The notes beneath the pieces are model-generated. The model was not told where the DNA came from. It worked only from the letters and a program-made list of their open reading frames with translations, and did not search any database. This document shows positions 1 to 11,590 of a DNA stretch of 64,000 nt, in pieces (the first letter of the stretch is position 1; every line of letters starts with the position of its first letter). This DNA comes from Malania oleifera (taxonomy: Eukaryota > Streptophyta > Magnoliopsida > Santalales > Ximeniaceae), in the NCBI RefSeq assembly GCF_029873635.1, contig NC_080428.1:66309101-66373100 (forward strand), given 5' to 3'. Both the position numbers and the translations under genes were made by a program.

Positions 1-254
1 TTTGCTTCAACTGCTTTCTAGACAATATAGTGAATTGTTCAACGGACTATTCAATATACTTATCTTTAGTCCTAAACATTCAAACTAAGGATTATGATCT
101 GAATCCAAGGTCTAAGCCATTACTTGTAATGTAATTTATAGGTATATTACACAGTGGAGTGCAGTTTCCTATTTGGGACAGATTGCAGAGGCAGCAAATA
201 GAGCAGTGTTTTGCCGTCTCACGCATGTCCTAATCCTCTCTCACTCCAGACAAG

Positions 255-512
255 AGACTGATTTTAGTTTATTTTATTATTTTTGTTTTTGTTAGGCCTG
301 TTTAGTTTTGTTTCTTATTTAGCTTTGTTTGGATTTATAGTCCTGTTTTGGTTGGTTGTTAGTGTTGTTTTTGGAAGGCCTATAATGTCTTTTTTATCTA
401 TTTTCTACCAATACTTGTCATGTAATCACGGTATTCCTCCGCCAAAAGTGAGGGTATATCAATAAATAATCGGAGGTGCCGCCCTCCTTTAGTTTAAAAA
501 AATAATAATAAT
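255..512 (+). mobile_element. 3' tail of a 5'-truncated L1-type LINE
   Basis: About 225 bases closely match the 3' untranslated region of the L1 fragment at 4385-4640, including the shared block GTATTCCTCCGCCAAAAGT and the ending GGAGGTGCCGCCC. It ends in an A-rich tail with repeated AAT units. There is no coding capacity beyond the non-coding tail. Severe 5' truncation is normal for LINE insertions. The short reading frame across it is a by-product of T-rich sequence, not a gene. Confidence 0.75.
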
Positions 513-2062
513 AATGCTTTGTGACACATTCCCTATTTTGATGTACAGGTATTTCAGGACTCATTCAATTTTGAAAAACATTTTCCATTTTTATTTTTTA
601 GGTTTTCAAAGAATTATAAAAATTCCAGCATATTTCTTAATTTTTTCAAAATTCATATTAAAAAGGCAGAAAATAAACAGCTTTTTTTTAGTTATGCAAA
701 ACAGATTTTCATTTTTATTTCTAGATTTCAAGATAATTACAAAAAAATTATAACTTGTTTGCTAAGGTAATATAGAGATCATAGATTTTGAGGCTTGATT
801 TGAATTTGTATGGATTTTCAGAAGAAACTCAGAATAATTTTATATTATATTTTATCATAGTTCAGGTTAAATGTACAGAGTCACTGAATGATTGACTAAA
901 ATCAAACCGAAATCACTAGTCTTTTTTCCTGTGCATGAAGGTCACTCATGTACCAAAATGTCACAGTGCACCTCTTTCCGTCCTTGACTAACAAGCATCC
1001 ACTGGAAATGTTTCCGTGGAATATCACATTTGTGTGCCTGGCAGCTGGGGTCCTACCTTGACTGCCTTTAATCAGTTTCCATCCAACAAAAAGTCATGCA
1101 GTCATCTTCTCCCTCCTTTTTTAGCTGCTCCAAACTGCCGTTTGCAGAGCCAACAGTACTAATCATAGTGATACCTGATAGTCTCTGCCATGCGGGAACA
1201 TCCCCAACATAATCTACCCTTTTCGATTGAAAGGCAATCCACCCAACTGCAAAAACCACAGCTACAAACTGGCCTGCAACAAGAGGAGCAATCGCATTGT
1301 TCCACGCAGGTGTTGATCACTGCATCCCCCAAAACAATTACAATATTTCTTTGCCCCTCTATTCTTCAACTTTCAGGAACCATATTCTTTAACTCGAGAA
1401 GAAACTCCATTTCTCAAAGGAAGAGTTCCGTGTGGGCGCCTGTACGAAGTCGTGACTTTCATGAAGTGTTCAGTTCTTAGCTTTGGGCATGATCCTGAGC
1501 ACTCCCTAGTGCATCAATAATTTTTATCATTTTCCTTCTAGTCTTTGATCCGTTCTCCAAACTGAAATATAATTTTCAGTTCAAATCTTTGTTCAATTGG
1601 AATCCATTTGTTTTGGAAGAAAACAAGATCATAGAAAAGAAATGTGTTTGTTCAATATAAATGAGGATACCTATGCAGCACTACTCAAGAATTTTGATTG
1701 CATGAGCTCAATGAGGCAGCTGCCTGTACCACTGTGCTCCAGGCAGAGGTGCATTTGCGAGTAATCACTGGTTGCTAAATTAGATTTTTTATTTTTTGGT
1801 ATGATTTTTCAATTTCCCTGAGCCACCAATTGGGATATCAATCTCACAGTTGTTTTTTTAGGTGTTTATTGATGTTTTGATTTTGTTCAAATTTTACGTC
1901 GCAGTTTCAATATTTCTTCAGATTTAATGTAGACTTCTACTTCCTGTTTTCAGATTGGAGTCCTAATGGAAGGCTGAAACTTTGCACTCACATTTGTCTG
2001 TTGAGAACTGGAGGAAATGTTGAAGGAGAAGATCTAGGATTTTGGAATTTTGAGATTGTGTC
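513..2062. other. No gene recognised; AT-rich intergenic sequence
   Basis: Short reading frames occur on both strands (for example 1068-1259 minus and 1190-1480 plus), but none has a recognisable domain and they overlap each other. The part from about 900 to 1480 is less AT-rich than its surroundings and could be old genic sequence. A T-rich stretch ending in TTTTCAG at about 1953 could be a splice acceptor upstream of the candidate exon at 2063. Confidence 0.4.
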
Positions 2063-2398
2063 ATGGTTGGAAATGCTAAAGTCGAAATTTCTGGGCATTT
2101 GAATGGAAAGGCCGAAGCATTGACAGATAACTCTAATCCCACTGTGGTGCTTGCTGAGCCATTGCCTCCAGTGGTTGAGAACAATGCAAGCATAAATAGT
2201 GAATTTGGAAGAGAAGAAAATAAAAAACAAACAAACAATCAAACAAAACACCAAGGGATGCAATCTCAGAGCAGGGGAAAATATAGAAGCTATGGAGCTA
2301 AAAAAAAATTTATTAAAAAAACAAAAAATAAAAAATGTCCAAGTATTGATGTCTGGTGTTCAATCCCCAGAATTCCAAAAGAAGAGTGTGAACTGTGA
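2063..2398 (+). CDS. Possible host-gene first coding exon, unrecognised
   Basis: An ATG opens a 111-codon frame. Its first ~52 residues (start MVGNAKVEISGHLNGKAEAL) have balanced, non-repetitive composition unlike the transposon debris around it. After about codon 52 the frame turns into lysine- and asparagine-rich low complexity, so any real exon probably ends near 2215. An upstream pyrimidine tract plus TTTTCAG would fit an intron in a 5' leader. I recognise no domain and see no downstream exons. It may equally be a decayed gene fragment captured by a transposon, or chance. Confidence 0.2.
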   Translation: MVGNAKVEISGHLNGKAEALTDNSNPTVVLAEPLPPVVENNASINSEFGREENKKQTNNQTKHQGMQSQSRGKYRSYGAKKKFIKKTKNKKCPSIDVWCSIPRIPKEECEL

Positions 2399-3003
2399 AT
2401 AAACATATCCTCCAGTAATTTCCTTTCCTTCAAAAGCTTACATATATCTCTCTCTTCAAGAGCACCTGGCAACACGAAAAGGTGCTGAACACCACACGGT
2501 TTTCAATGTTTCTGTTACCTTGACTTTGCAGCAGCACAGAAGAACAGAACCAAAGCTGTAAAGAACAACTAATTATCTTAAACTGTTCCCACAAAAAACA
2601 ACAAATTTAGACAGCAACAAGGTAGTGGCACCAAAAGATGGTTGCAGTTCTCTTCATCCGTTTTGTGTGTGAAGCTCTTGGCCATGAGAAACACCCCTCT
2701 TCCTAAGGAGATTTTCTCCAGCTACAGATAAATTTTAAACAGCTTCCCAACAAAAGATGCAGGGTTTTGGGAGCTCTTAGCTTACCAAAGCTTTCCAGGA
2801 GAATTTGACCACCTACGTCTTTGCTAACCATTTATAATTCCTATGGTGAATGGAGGCCGGCTGGAACCCAGAAAATAACAGGAAAAGAAAAAAAAAAATA
2901 TTGAGTCAATTTTTTTATATTTGATTATTAAGTAAAGTGAGAAAGAAAATATATACATATATATATATATATATAGAAAATTTAATTAACTGATGATTAA
3001 TAT
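2399..3003. other. No gene recognised; contains a TA microsatellite
   Basis: The sequence is AT-rich with purine runs. A TA dinucleotide microsatellite lies at about 2949-2975. Nothing coding is visible. Confidence 0.5.
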
Positions 3004-3880
3004 CTGATTTTTCTTCTTTTTTTATCGAAAAAGAGGAGTTTATTAATAGAGAAAGAATGCACAGTACAGCTCCAAAAAAATAAAAAGTAAAAATAAAACA
3101 GAAAATTTAAAGTAGAAAAACAAAACAATTAATAAAAAACAACAAACCAATCACAATGAATATCTTCAAAACACAATCCCCTCAAACCACCAACATTCAA
3201 CAATAACAATCCCCAAAAACTGAATCTCATCCCAAACCAAAACCAAAGAAGTCTTCTTCTCCTTAAAATGTGATTGTTCCTTTCCATCCAAATACCCCAG
3301 AACACCGCAAACCAACAACATATCCATAAAGCAGCCTTGTCTTTGCTTCTTTCAAAACCCAAAAACGAAATAGCCAACATATCCTCCACAGGCTCCGGAC
3401 AAACCCAACTTTCACCAATACAACCAAATAATTTGCTCCAATTCCTCCAAGAGAAAGAACAATGCATAAACAAATGAGAGGCAGATTCAGAACTATCAAT
3501 GCAAAGAATAAACACATCCAGGGATAATAACTTAGAAGGCCTCCTAATCGGCGATAGAATGTTGACTTTAACTCTATTAAGAACAACCAACCAAATATAA
3601 GACTTAATTTTAGAGGAAACTTGGCCTACCATATTATATGAATGAAAGAAAAAGACATTCTGTCAGGTCAAGAACTCAAAGAAAGAATAGCAAGAAAATT
3701 CTCTTGAAGACTCTAGTGCCCACTTTCTCACTATCCTCCATATTGCAAGGATGGTAACCCTCCAACAAATTCAACAGAAGAAACAAGCTCTTCCACCTCT
3801 CTATCATTCAAAGATCTATGCAAATGAAAATTCCACAAAGAAATTCTTCCCCATAAGAAAGCAAAAAGGAAGAAATAGGC
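3004..3880 (-). mobile_element. L1-type LINE ORF2 C-terminal fragment (zf-RVT region)
   Basis: On the minus strand, a 167-codon frame (3632 down to 3129) contains the zinc-binding region that follows reverse transcriptase in plant L1 elements (zf-RVT). A cysteine/histidine cluster around SASHLFMHCSFSWRNW is followed by WICCWFAVFWGIWMERNN, the usual ending of this domain. Further upstream on the same strand (3870-3690) is the typical WNFHLHRSLNDREVEEL segment. The piece ends near 3004 in an A-rich 3' tail read on the minus strand. It continues at 4641-5305; a plus-strand LINE separates the two pieces. Stops and frameshifts make it a dead copy. Confidence 0.8.
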
Positions 3881-3883
3881 CCA

Positions 3884-4640
3884 ATTATTTCGTGGGTTAA
3901 ACCCCCGCAGGGTGGATAAAACTTAATTGTGATGGTAACTATAAGGGCAATGTGGGTACTTCAGAAGGTGGAGGAATTATTCGGGACTATCATGGCTTGG
4001 TGAAAGCGGTTTTTTCAAGCTATTTTGGCAATAGTACGAACAATAGTGCGGAATTAAAAGCAATTCTGGAAGGAATTCGTTTATGCAAACGACTTCATTA
4101 TTTTAATGTGATTATTGAAAGTGACTCACGAATTGTTGTTGATTGGCTTCGGAAAGGTAGATGTACCTTGTGGTATCTTTGGGATTTTTGGAAGGACCTC
4201 GTGGCGGAGCTAGGAGTGAACTTCATGGTGATCCGTCAATATAGGTAAGGCAATAGTGCAGCTGATTTTCTCGCTAGAGAAGGAGAAATGGAAAATAATG
4301 TCATCTACAAAGAACAACATCTTTTACCACGTTTTCTGAAAGGTATCTTTTGAATGGATAGGTTGGGTCTCACTTCCTTTCGTTATTGATTTTTTTATTT
4401 TAGTTAATTTTATTATTTTTGTTTTTGTTAGGCCTGCTTAGATTTGTTTCTTATTTAGCTTTGTTTGGATTTGTAGTCCTGTGTTGGGTGGTTGTTGGTG
4501 TTGTTTTTGGGATGCCTTTAATGTTTTTTATCTATAATCTCCCAATGCTTATCTTGTAGCCACGGTATTCCTCCGCCAAAAGTAAGGGTATATCAATAAA
4601 TAAATGGAGGTGCCGCCCCCCTTCTTAAATAAAACATGAA
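3884..4640 (+). mobile_element. 5'-truncated L1 LINE 3' end with RNase H domain
   Basis: From about 3905 the plus strand encodes a plant-LINE RNase H-like domain (RVT_3 type). It starts with KLNCDGN, where the first catalytic Asp lies, followed by NNSAELKAI with the Glu, ESDSRIVVDWL with the second Asp, and NSAADFLAREG at the end. All these key residues are kept, but a TAA interrupts the frame at about 4246-4248, just before the last motif. A 3' untranslated region matching 255-512 follows, then an A-rich tail. The insertion splits the minus-strand L1 on either side, so it is younger than that copy. No clear target duplication was found. Confidence 0.8.
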
Positions 4641-5305
4641 AAGAGCTTAATTCTCCACCCAAGGGCCTTCCCAAAAATGAATTCACAACCCATTGCCCAC
4701 CTTAAATTTGGTATTAGGAATAAAATGTGGATAAAGCTGAGATGTAATCTCCAAGGGACTCTCACAATAAGATCCAAAACTTAGATTAGTATACATGCAT
4801 ATCCTTGTATGCCAAACTTGTAATTACTTTATGCCAAAGTGAGTTCTCCTCTAAAGGAAACCTCCATAACCATTTACTCATCAAGGCAATATTTTTAGAC
4901 AACAATTTCCCAAGACCCAAACAACTCTTCTTTCTTTGACCTGCATACCACCTCCCATCTAACCAAATAATCTTTCTTCTCCCCCACCCCAAACAAAAGT
5001 TTCATGATTCTCTCAATAGTCCTAGCCACCCTTAAAAATAGACACAAAAATAAAGAGGAATACTAGAAAGACAAGACTGTATAAAAGTTACCCTACCACG
5101 TAAAGATAAAAAATTAAAAATTTTAAATAAAAAAAAAAGCCCTTCCATTTATCTAGACACTTAGCTCTTTACCACGGGAGCCCAAAAGCCCATGGACCTA
5201 GGATTACCATCCAATGGAACCCCTACGTACATCAAAGGCAAGTCAAGGATAGTGCACTCCACTAAAGAAGCCAACTCCAAAGTTCTAGCACCTCCCAAAT
5301 AATTA
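4641..5305 (-). mobile_element. L1-type LINE fragment, RT C-terminal part
   Basis: The minus strand encodes pieces of the region between reverse transcriptase and zf-RVT. Near 5300-5160 is LPLMYVGVPLDGNPRSMGFW, the classic LP-Y-G-PLGGNPR block. At 4992-4786 is MSKWLWRFPLEENSLWHKVI, and near 4740-4660 a VGNG...FWEGPW block. Order and strand agree with 3004-3880 being the downstream part of the same copy. On its 5' side the copy stops at 5305, where a plus-strand RTE begins. The matching upstream part is probably 7976-9650. Confidence 0.8.
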
Positions 5306-7478
5306 CTTGTCAGTTGTAATAATTTATATGCTAAACTAGATACAAAAGAAAGGAAAAGAGACATATATAAATTAGCTAGTGTTAGAGAAAGAAAGTGCAA
5401 ATATTTAGGGCATGTAAAATGTATAAAGGATCAGAATGATAAGGTATTGGTAGAAGAAGAAGACATAAAAGAGAAGTGGCAACAATAGTTTAATAAGTTG
5501 TTTAATGAAAACGAAATTGAAAGCTTAAACCTAGAAGTGACAAATGAGGAGAAGACAAAAAATCTTAGGCTCATTCACAAAACTAGAGTCACTGAAGTTA
5601 AGATGAATTTAAAAAAATGAGAAGAAAGAAATCTATAGGATAACACCCCAATTGAAGTTTGGAAATGACTAGGGGATAAAGGAAAGATATGGTTAACTAA
5701 TCTATTCAAAAATATTATAAAAACCAAGAAAATGTCGGAGGAATGGAGGAAAAGCACATTAATACCTATTTACAAAAACAAAGGTAATATTCAAAATTGC
5801 AATAATTGTGACGGTATTAAACTTATGAGACAACCATGAAATTGTGAAAAAGGACTATTGAGCAAAGAAAAAGAATAGAAACGAAAGTCTTAGAGAATCA
5901 ATTTAGTTTTATGCCCAGGAGATCAACCACAGAAGCCATTTACCTACTAAGAAGATTAATGGAAAAGTTTAGAGAAAAGAAAAGCAATTTGCATATGGTC
6001 TTCATCGACTTAGAAAAAGTTAATGATAGAGTACCTAGAGAAGTTTTATCGTGGGTTTTTGAAAGGAAGGGAGTATGCAGCAGATATACTAAAGTAATTA
6101 AGGACATGTATAATAGAGTAACCACTAGTGTCATGACTGTAGGAGGAAAAGCACATTAATACCTATATAAAAAAATAAAGGAGATATTCAAAATTGTAAT
6201 AACTATCATGGAATTAAACTTATGAGTCATAGGATGAAATTATCGGAAAGGGTAGTTGAACAAAGATTAAGGTTAGAAACGAAAGTCTCAGAAAATCAAT
6301 TTGGTTTTATGCCCGGAAGATCTACCACAAAATCAATATATCTTTTAAGAAGATTAATGGAAAAGTTTAGGGAAAAGAAGAGGGGCTTGCATATGGTATT
6401 TATTGACCTAGAGAAAGCATATGATAGGATACCTAGAGAAGTTCTATGGTGGTTTTAAGGGAAAAAAAAATGTGTATGTAGTAGGTATACTGATATCATT
6501 TAGGATATGTACGATGGGGTAATGACTAGTGTGAGGACTATAGATGGAAAAAGTAGAGAATTTCCAATCACCTTAAGTGTACATCAAGGATCTACTTTGA
6601 GCATTTATCTTTTTGCTTTAGTGATGGACCAACTAACTAAGAATATTCAAATTGAGGTTCCTTGGTGTATGTTGTTTGTAGATGATCTTGTATTAATTGA
6701 TAAAACTAGGAGTGGAGTAGAGGCTAAGTTAGAATTATGGAGAGAAGCTTTGGAATCTAGAGGCTTTAGGATAAGTAGAAATAAGACAAAATATATGAAA
6801 TGTAATTTCAGTAATGGTAGGTGGAATATTGAAGGCAAAGTTAAACTTGATGATGAAGAAATAAATAGCACTTGTAGATTTGGATACCTTGGATCTATTA
6901 TGCAAGCTAAAGGAGAAATTGAAGATGATGTAATGCATAGAGTTAAAGTAGGTTTGGTAAAATGGAGAAATGCTTCAAGTGTGATTTGTGATCGTAGAAT
7001 ATCCTTAAAATTAAAAGGAAAGTTTTATAGGATGGCTATAAGACCAGTTATGCTATATGGATTAGAATGTTGGGCGACGAAGAAACAGAATATCGAAAAA
7101 GTAAAAGTTGCCGAGATGAGAATGCTTATATGGATGATTGGTATAACATTGAAAGATAAATTAAGGAATGAACATATTCGCAATAAGTTAGGTATAACTC
7201 CTATAGAAGATAAGATAAGGGAAGGACGACTCAGATGGTATAGACACTTGCAACGTAGGTCGTATAGTGCACCAGTGAGAAAGAAAAAGTTAGTTACTGT
7301 GGGGGGCAGTAGAAGAGGTAGGGGGTAGACCTAAAATAACTTGGAAGGAGATAATGAGTAAGGATTTAATAGCCCTAAATATGTCAAAGAAATTGTCCGT
7401 AATCGCATAAATTGGCAGAAAAGAATTCATATGGCCGACCCCACCTACTGGGACTTAAGGCTTGGTTTTGTTGTTGTT
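5306..7478 (+). mobile_element. RTE-clade LINE, 5'-truncated and internally duplicated
   Basis: The plus strand encodes the reverse transcriptase and C-terminal part of a plant RTE element. Visible blocks are NLYAKLDTK at the truncated start, then MSEEWR, NQFGFMPGRST, YDRIPREVLWW, and at 6658-6690 the catalytic box as FVDD, where FADD is usual. The long open stretch 6507-7328 carries the C-terminal part, with MAIRPVMLYGLECWATKK and GRLRWYRHLQRR. The element ends with the family's GTT repeats near 7465-7478. Several stops and a 397-bp internal duplication make it inactive. It starts inside the minus-strand L1, with no endonuclease region, so it is a 5'-truncated insertion. Confidence 0.85.
5745..6538 (+). 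repeat. 397-bp tandem duplication inside the RTE reverse transcriptase
   Basis: The block GGAGGAAAAGCACATTAATA occurs at 5745 and again at 6142, an offset of 397 bp. Sequence between and after these points encodes the same RT segment twice (NQF-F-P-RST to the PREVL motif and beyond). The two copies differ at many sites. The first copy runs from TVGG-like sequence straight back into the upstream YKNK segment, so the junction lies at a short GGAGGAAAA homology. Confidence 0.7.
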
Positions 7479-7975
7479 GTTCAATAGGTTATATCAAGGT
7501 TCTACTCTAAGCCCCTATCTATTTGTTTTGGTGATTGATGAACTTACTAGGAATATCTAGAACGAGATTCCATGGTATATGTTGTCTGCAAATGATATTA
7601 TTTTGATTGATGAAAGTAAGAGTCGGGTTGAATCTAAGTTGGAACTTTGAAGAACAACTTTAGAATCTAGTGATTTTAAGATTAGTACAAATAAAACAAA
7701 ATATATGAAATGTAATTTCAACCATGTAAGGAGGAATATCGAAGACAAGACTAAACTAGATAATCAATAAATCAATTGATTTTGATATTTTAATCTATTA
7801 AGCAAATGAAAGGAGAAATTAAAGAGAATGTAGTACATAGAGTTAAAGCAGGTTAGGTATAAATGTATAATGGAGAAGTGTGTCGGTGTATTGCGTGATC
7901 ATAGAATACCATTAAAATTAAAAAGAAAGTTCTATAGGATGACTACAAGACCAACCATGCTTTTCAGATAAGTAC
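7479..7975 (+). mobile_element. Second RTE LINE fragment
   Basis: Directly after the GTT-rich end of the first RTE, sequence matching the RTE reverse transcriptase restarts at its QGSTLSPYLF block and runs through a decayed catalytic box (SAND instead of FADD) to about 7975. It has many stops and indels and is more decayed than its neighbour. It stops where the minus-strand L1 resumes. Confidence 0.7.
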
Positions 7976-9650
7976 TCTCTTAAAAAAGGACTTTTCTATT
8001 CTTGAGCACCTTATCAATAATCTTATAAACACTACTAACTAGACTAATAGGTCAAAAATTAGCAACATGCATAGGTTTACTTTCCTTAGGCACCAAAGTA
8101 ATGCAATTAGAACTAAAACTCTTGCTCAAAACACAATTAAAGAAAAAATCCTTAACAATCTTCATTAAATCCACTCTGATCACATCACAATAACCCAGGA
8201 AAAAAGCCACATTAACCCATCTGGACCCAGCGCTTTATCCGTATCCATCTCAAACACAAACTCCCCAACCTCACTTTCCTCATAAGGTCTCTCCAACCAA
8301 TATTGTGGATCCAAAGAAACGAGATTCCACCCCAAGTCCTTAATCATTGGCCTTCCTCTATCCTCAAAAAAATTATTTGAAAAAAAAAAAAAAAGAAGGT
8401 TAACTCGCTAGCTACCATATTAAGATCAGCAATAACCTCTCCCTTCCTCACCTCCAACTCCCTAATAACACTCCTCTTCTTACCATTAGCCAAGCTATGA
8501 AAGAATTTAGAATTACAATCACTCTTCCTAACCCACTTGAACTTAGTTTTTGTCTCCAACTCTTCACTTCCTAAAAATAACCTCCTCTAACTCATTAATT
8601 AAACCCATCCTCTTAACCTCCTCATCCACCAAAAAGCATCCCTTCCTCCTCTTTCCTCTCCAATTTTCGCAATTCCTACAAAATGCTATTTTCTTAGTTT
8701 TGTTGTCTTCAAAAACCTCCACATTCCAACTCTTCAAGACAACCTAAGGCACTTTTTAAGTTTTCTCATAAGCCTAAAACCCTCCCAGCCTTATGAACCC
8801 CCTCATTTTGAAATCCCTCACCAATGATAGAAAAAGACTAATGATCCAACCACATACTTTCTAACCTAAAAGGCATAAGGCCACACCTAACCTTTATAGA
8901 CTCTAATTTAATAGGAAAATGATTATACAAATTGAGAAAGTTACAAAATTCATCTTCCCCTCACCACAAAATAAGAACATTTCCAAACGAGTAGCAACAA
9001 CCCTCTCCACACCCATAGACCAAGAAAATAAGGCATAAACCATTTGAAAGTCCCTTATCCCAAACTCCCTAACAAACCTATCAAAATGACTTATGGTAGA
9101 AGTAAAACTCCCTCCCCTTTTATTTTCTCGAGGGAACCTAACCACATTAAAGTCCCCCTCCCCCAAACTAACCACTAGCTTAGAAGGTCTATACATAGAT
9201 GAAACCATCTCTAATATCAAACAAAGCTGACAAGGAAAAGAAACAACTAAGCTATCTATCTTATAAATGGAGCAAGTGTCCCAAATAATCAAAATCCCCG
9301 CAATGACCTTTAGGAAGGAAGAAAATCCCACTCCTTAAACCTCCCCTCCCAAATAATCCAAACCATCCCCCCCAAACCACCTATTCAAGTTTATTTCTTG
9401 AATAAAAACAATATCAAGAGCATTTCTATTCAAAACTTCCTTAATAAGCCCTATTTTCCTCACATCTCCTGGACCTCCCACATTCCAACTAATTATCTTC
9501 ATAATTTAACTAGTTCACCACCCTTTACCAATACCCTTACCTTACCCATAAGTGATAGACTAGCTAAATTATTCAACTCCTTATGCAACTTTTTTCTTCC
9601 TCTTAGAGGGCCTTGGAGATGTTCAAAAAGAAGTAAAGACAAAAAAAAAA
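7976..9650 (-). mobile_element. L1-type LINE ORF2 N-terminal half: endonuclease and start of RT
   Basis: On the minus strand ORF2 begins at an ATG at 9502 with MKIISWNVGGPGDVRKIGL, the standard start of the L1 AP-endonuclease, followed by FIQE. Further on (9331-8903) are GDFNVVRFPREN and FDRFVREFGIRDFQ, also endonuclease blocks. At 8559-8344 is SDCNSKFFHSLANGKKR, the linker before reverse transcriptase. Near 8060-7990 is PISLVSSVYKIIDKVL, the first RT motif. It then stops at the RTE boundary. About 0.7 kb of RT expected before the 5300 fragment is missing, so a deletion accompanied or followed the RTE insertion. Stops throughout mean it is dead. Confidence 0.8.
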
Positions 9651-9900
9651 AAAAATGGTATAAAGCATGGCAGAAGTTTAGAAATATAGAAAATTTTGAA
9701 AAGTGTAAATAGGCAAGAAAAAAAGCAAAAAAAGGTCATTAGTAAAGCTAAACAAAGACAACAACAAACCAAGCCTTTAAGTCCCACTAGGCGGGGTTTC
9801 ATAGAGCTTATGATAATTTATATGCTAAACTAGATACAAAGATGTGGAAAGAAACATATATGAACTAGCTAGAGCTAGAAAGAAAGTGTAAAGAGAGGTG
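9651..9900 (+). mobile_element. RTE LINE fragment with a tiny inverted RTE tail inside
   Basis: Plus-strand sequence encodes KWYKAWQKFRNIENFEK and then AYDNLYAKLDTK, the RTE segment just before reverse transcriptase. Between them, at about 9759-9799, lie ~40 bases that read on the minus strand as the RTE 3' end (CCCGCCTAGTGGGACTT plus GTTGTTG). It is either a very short, 5'-truncated RTE insertion in inverted orientation or a rearrangement scar. Confidence 0.65.
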
Positions 9901-9904
9901 GCCA

Positions 9905-10690
9905 TTGAATAAATGGGTAAAATGGAAGACCTTAACTCAATGATAGGTCTCTCCCTTTATTTATAATATATATCAAGTACAATAGGAATGACCATAATAC
10001 CCTTACTAACTTACACTTATTACAAACCAAACTCTAACAATTAATAATAATGCTAAATAACTAAATAACCATTAACACTCCCTGTCAAGCTTAAGCAAAT
10101 ATATCATATGTTCTAGCTTGTTACAAATGAATTTCACATGAGCATGAAGCACCTCCCAAGGCTTTAGTAAACAAATCAGCAAGCTGAAACTTAGACTGCA
10201 CGTGAGAGGTTGTAATAAGCTTCTATACAAGTTTCTCTTGAATAAAATGGCAATCAACTTCAATGTGTTTTTTCTGCTCATGAAAGACAGGGTTGGAAGC
10301 AATATGAATAGCAACTCGATTATCTCACATAAACTCCATAGGCTGAGAATGTGAAAAACCTAGTTCTTTCAACATGTTCTTCAGGCAAATAAGTTCACAT
10401 GTAGTGTGCGCTATAGCCCTGTATTCTAACTTAGCTACTCAACTTGACCACCACAGTTTGTTTCTTACTTTTCCAAGACACCAAATTACCACCGACAAAA
10501 ATACAGACCCGGTTGTGGATTTTTGGCAAGAAGGTGACCCGGCCTAATATGCATCTATATATCCCTGAAAATGAGTGTAACCCCGATCCTAATATAAAAG
10601 ATCTCTCCTTAGTGCACCTTTGAGAATCTCAAAATGCGAATTATTGCATCCCAGTGACTTGTTCTCAAGGAATAGAAAAACTGGATCACA
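9905..10690 (-). mobile_element. Decayed copia element: RNase H end plus LTR remnant
   Basis: The minus strand from about 10690 to 10090 encodes, across frameshifts, the end of a copia pol. Visible are a TSHWDAIIRILRF block, an AGSPS / STTG RNase H segment, a VFHE / [14 protein letters not shown] segment and an ADLFTKALGG ending. Sequence below about 10075 (AATAGGAATGACCATAATAC and flanks) is non-coding and probably LTR. The fragment is cut off where the hAT sequence starts and belongs to a different lineage from the Tork element at 11.6 kb. Confidence 0.7.
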
Positions 10691-11590
10691 ACACTTGTTG
10701 TATATTGCATACCCGCCTGACATTTCTCCCTATGAAAGGTCTGCATATCGTCATGCTTCAAAACAGACGGAATAGGAAAGAGGGCAATCTCGTAGGTTTG
10801 CAGGTAGCCAACAAGGAGGTAGTTCAGGGGCTGGTAGTAGTGCAGGGCGACCTCCGATGAGGCGATCTCATAGTATGAGAGAGTTAGAAACAGAGTCATA
10901 TATTTCAAAGTCTTCTCAATATTACAAGTTAGACGCAGCAAAAAAGAAAAAAACTTGAAAAAATTATTCAAAGGAGGTAAAATAAAAGAAGCAATGAATA
11001 GGTTGATTTCAAAGTTTTTTATATATGATAATGTTCCACCTGAGAAGGCAAAATCACCTCATTTTAAAAACATGGTATGGGGTTGCCAATTAGCTAGAAC
11101 GGGAGTCAATCCACCGACACCCTATGAAATTAAAACAAAATACCTTGATTTAGAGGTAAAAGAAATGGAAGGCTACGTAGAAGAAATGAAGAAAAAGTGA
11201 GCCATGTATGGCTGCACTGTAATGTGTGATGGATGGACAGGCACTACAAAATTATCTATCATAAATTTCATGGTTTACTCGAAAGGAAGCACAATTTTTC
11301 TAAAGTTAATAAATGCTTCTGACAAAATAAAAAAACCATGAATACATATATTCCCTATTAAAACATGTTGTGCAAGAGGTAACAAAGCAACATGTTGTCC
11401 AAGTGGCGACCGATAATGGCAGTGCCTACAAGGAAGCGGGTCTAAAATTACTGAAAAAATTCAACTTATATTGGAGTCCTTGCGCTGCCCATTGTATTGA
11501 TCTCATTTTTTAAGAGATCGGAAAAAGAGAGGCAATAAGCACAGTGATCTTGCAAGGGAGACAGATCACTAATTTTATATATAATCATGG

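Noticed and set aside
6647..6938. Minus-strand frames inside LINE and copia coding regions (also 12383-12640, 13451-13672, 15965-16360)
   Set aside because: Shadows of recognised reverse transcriptase, gag and integrase sequence on the plus strand.
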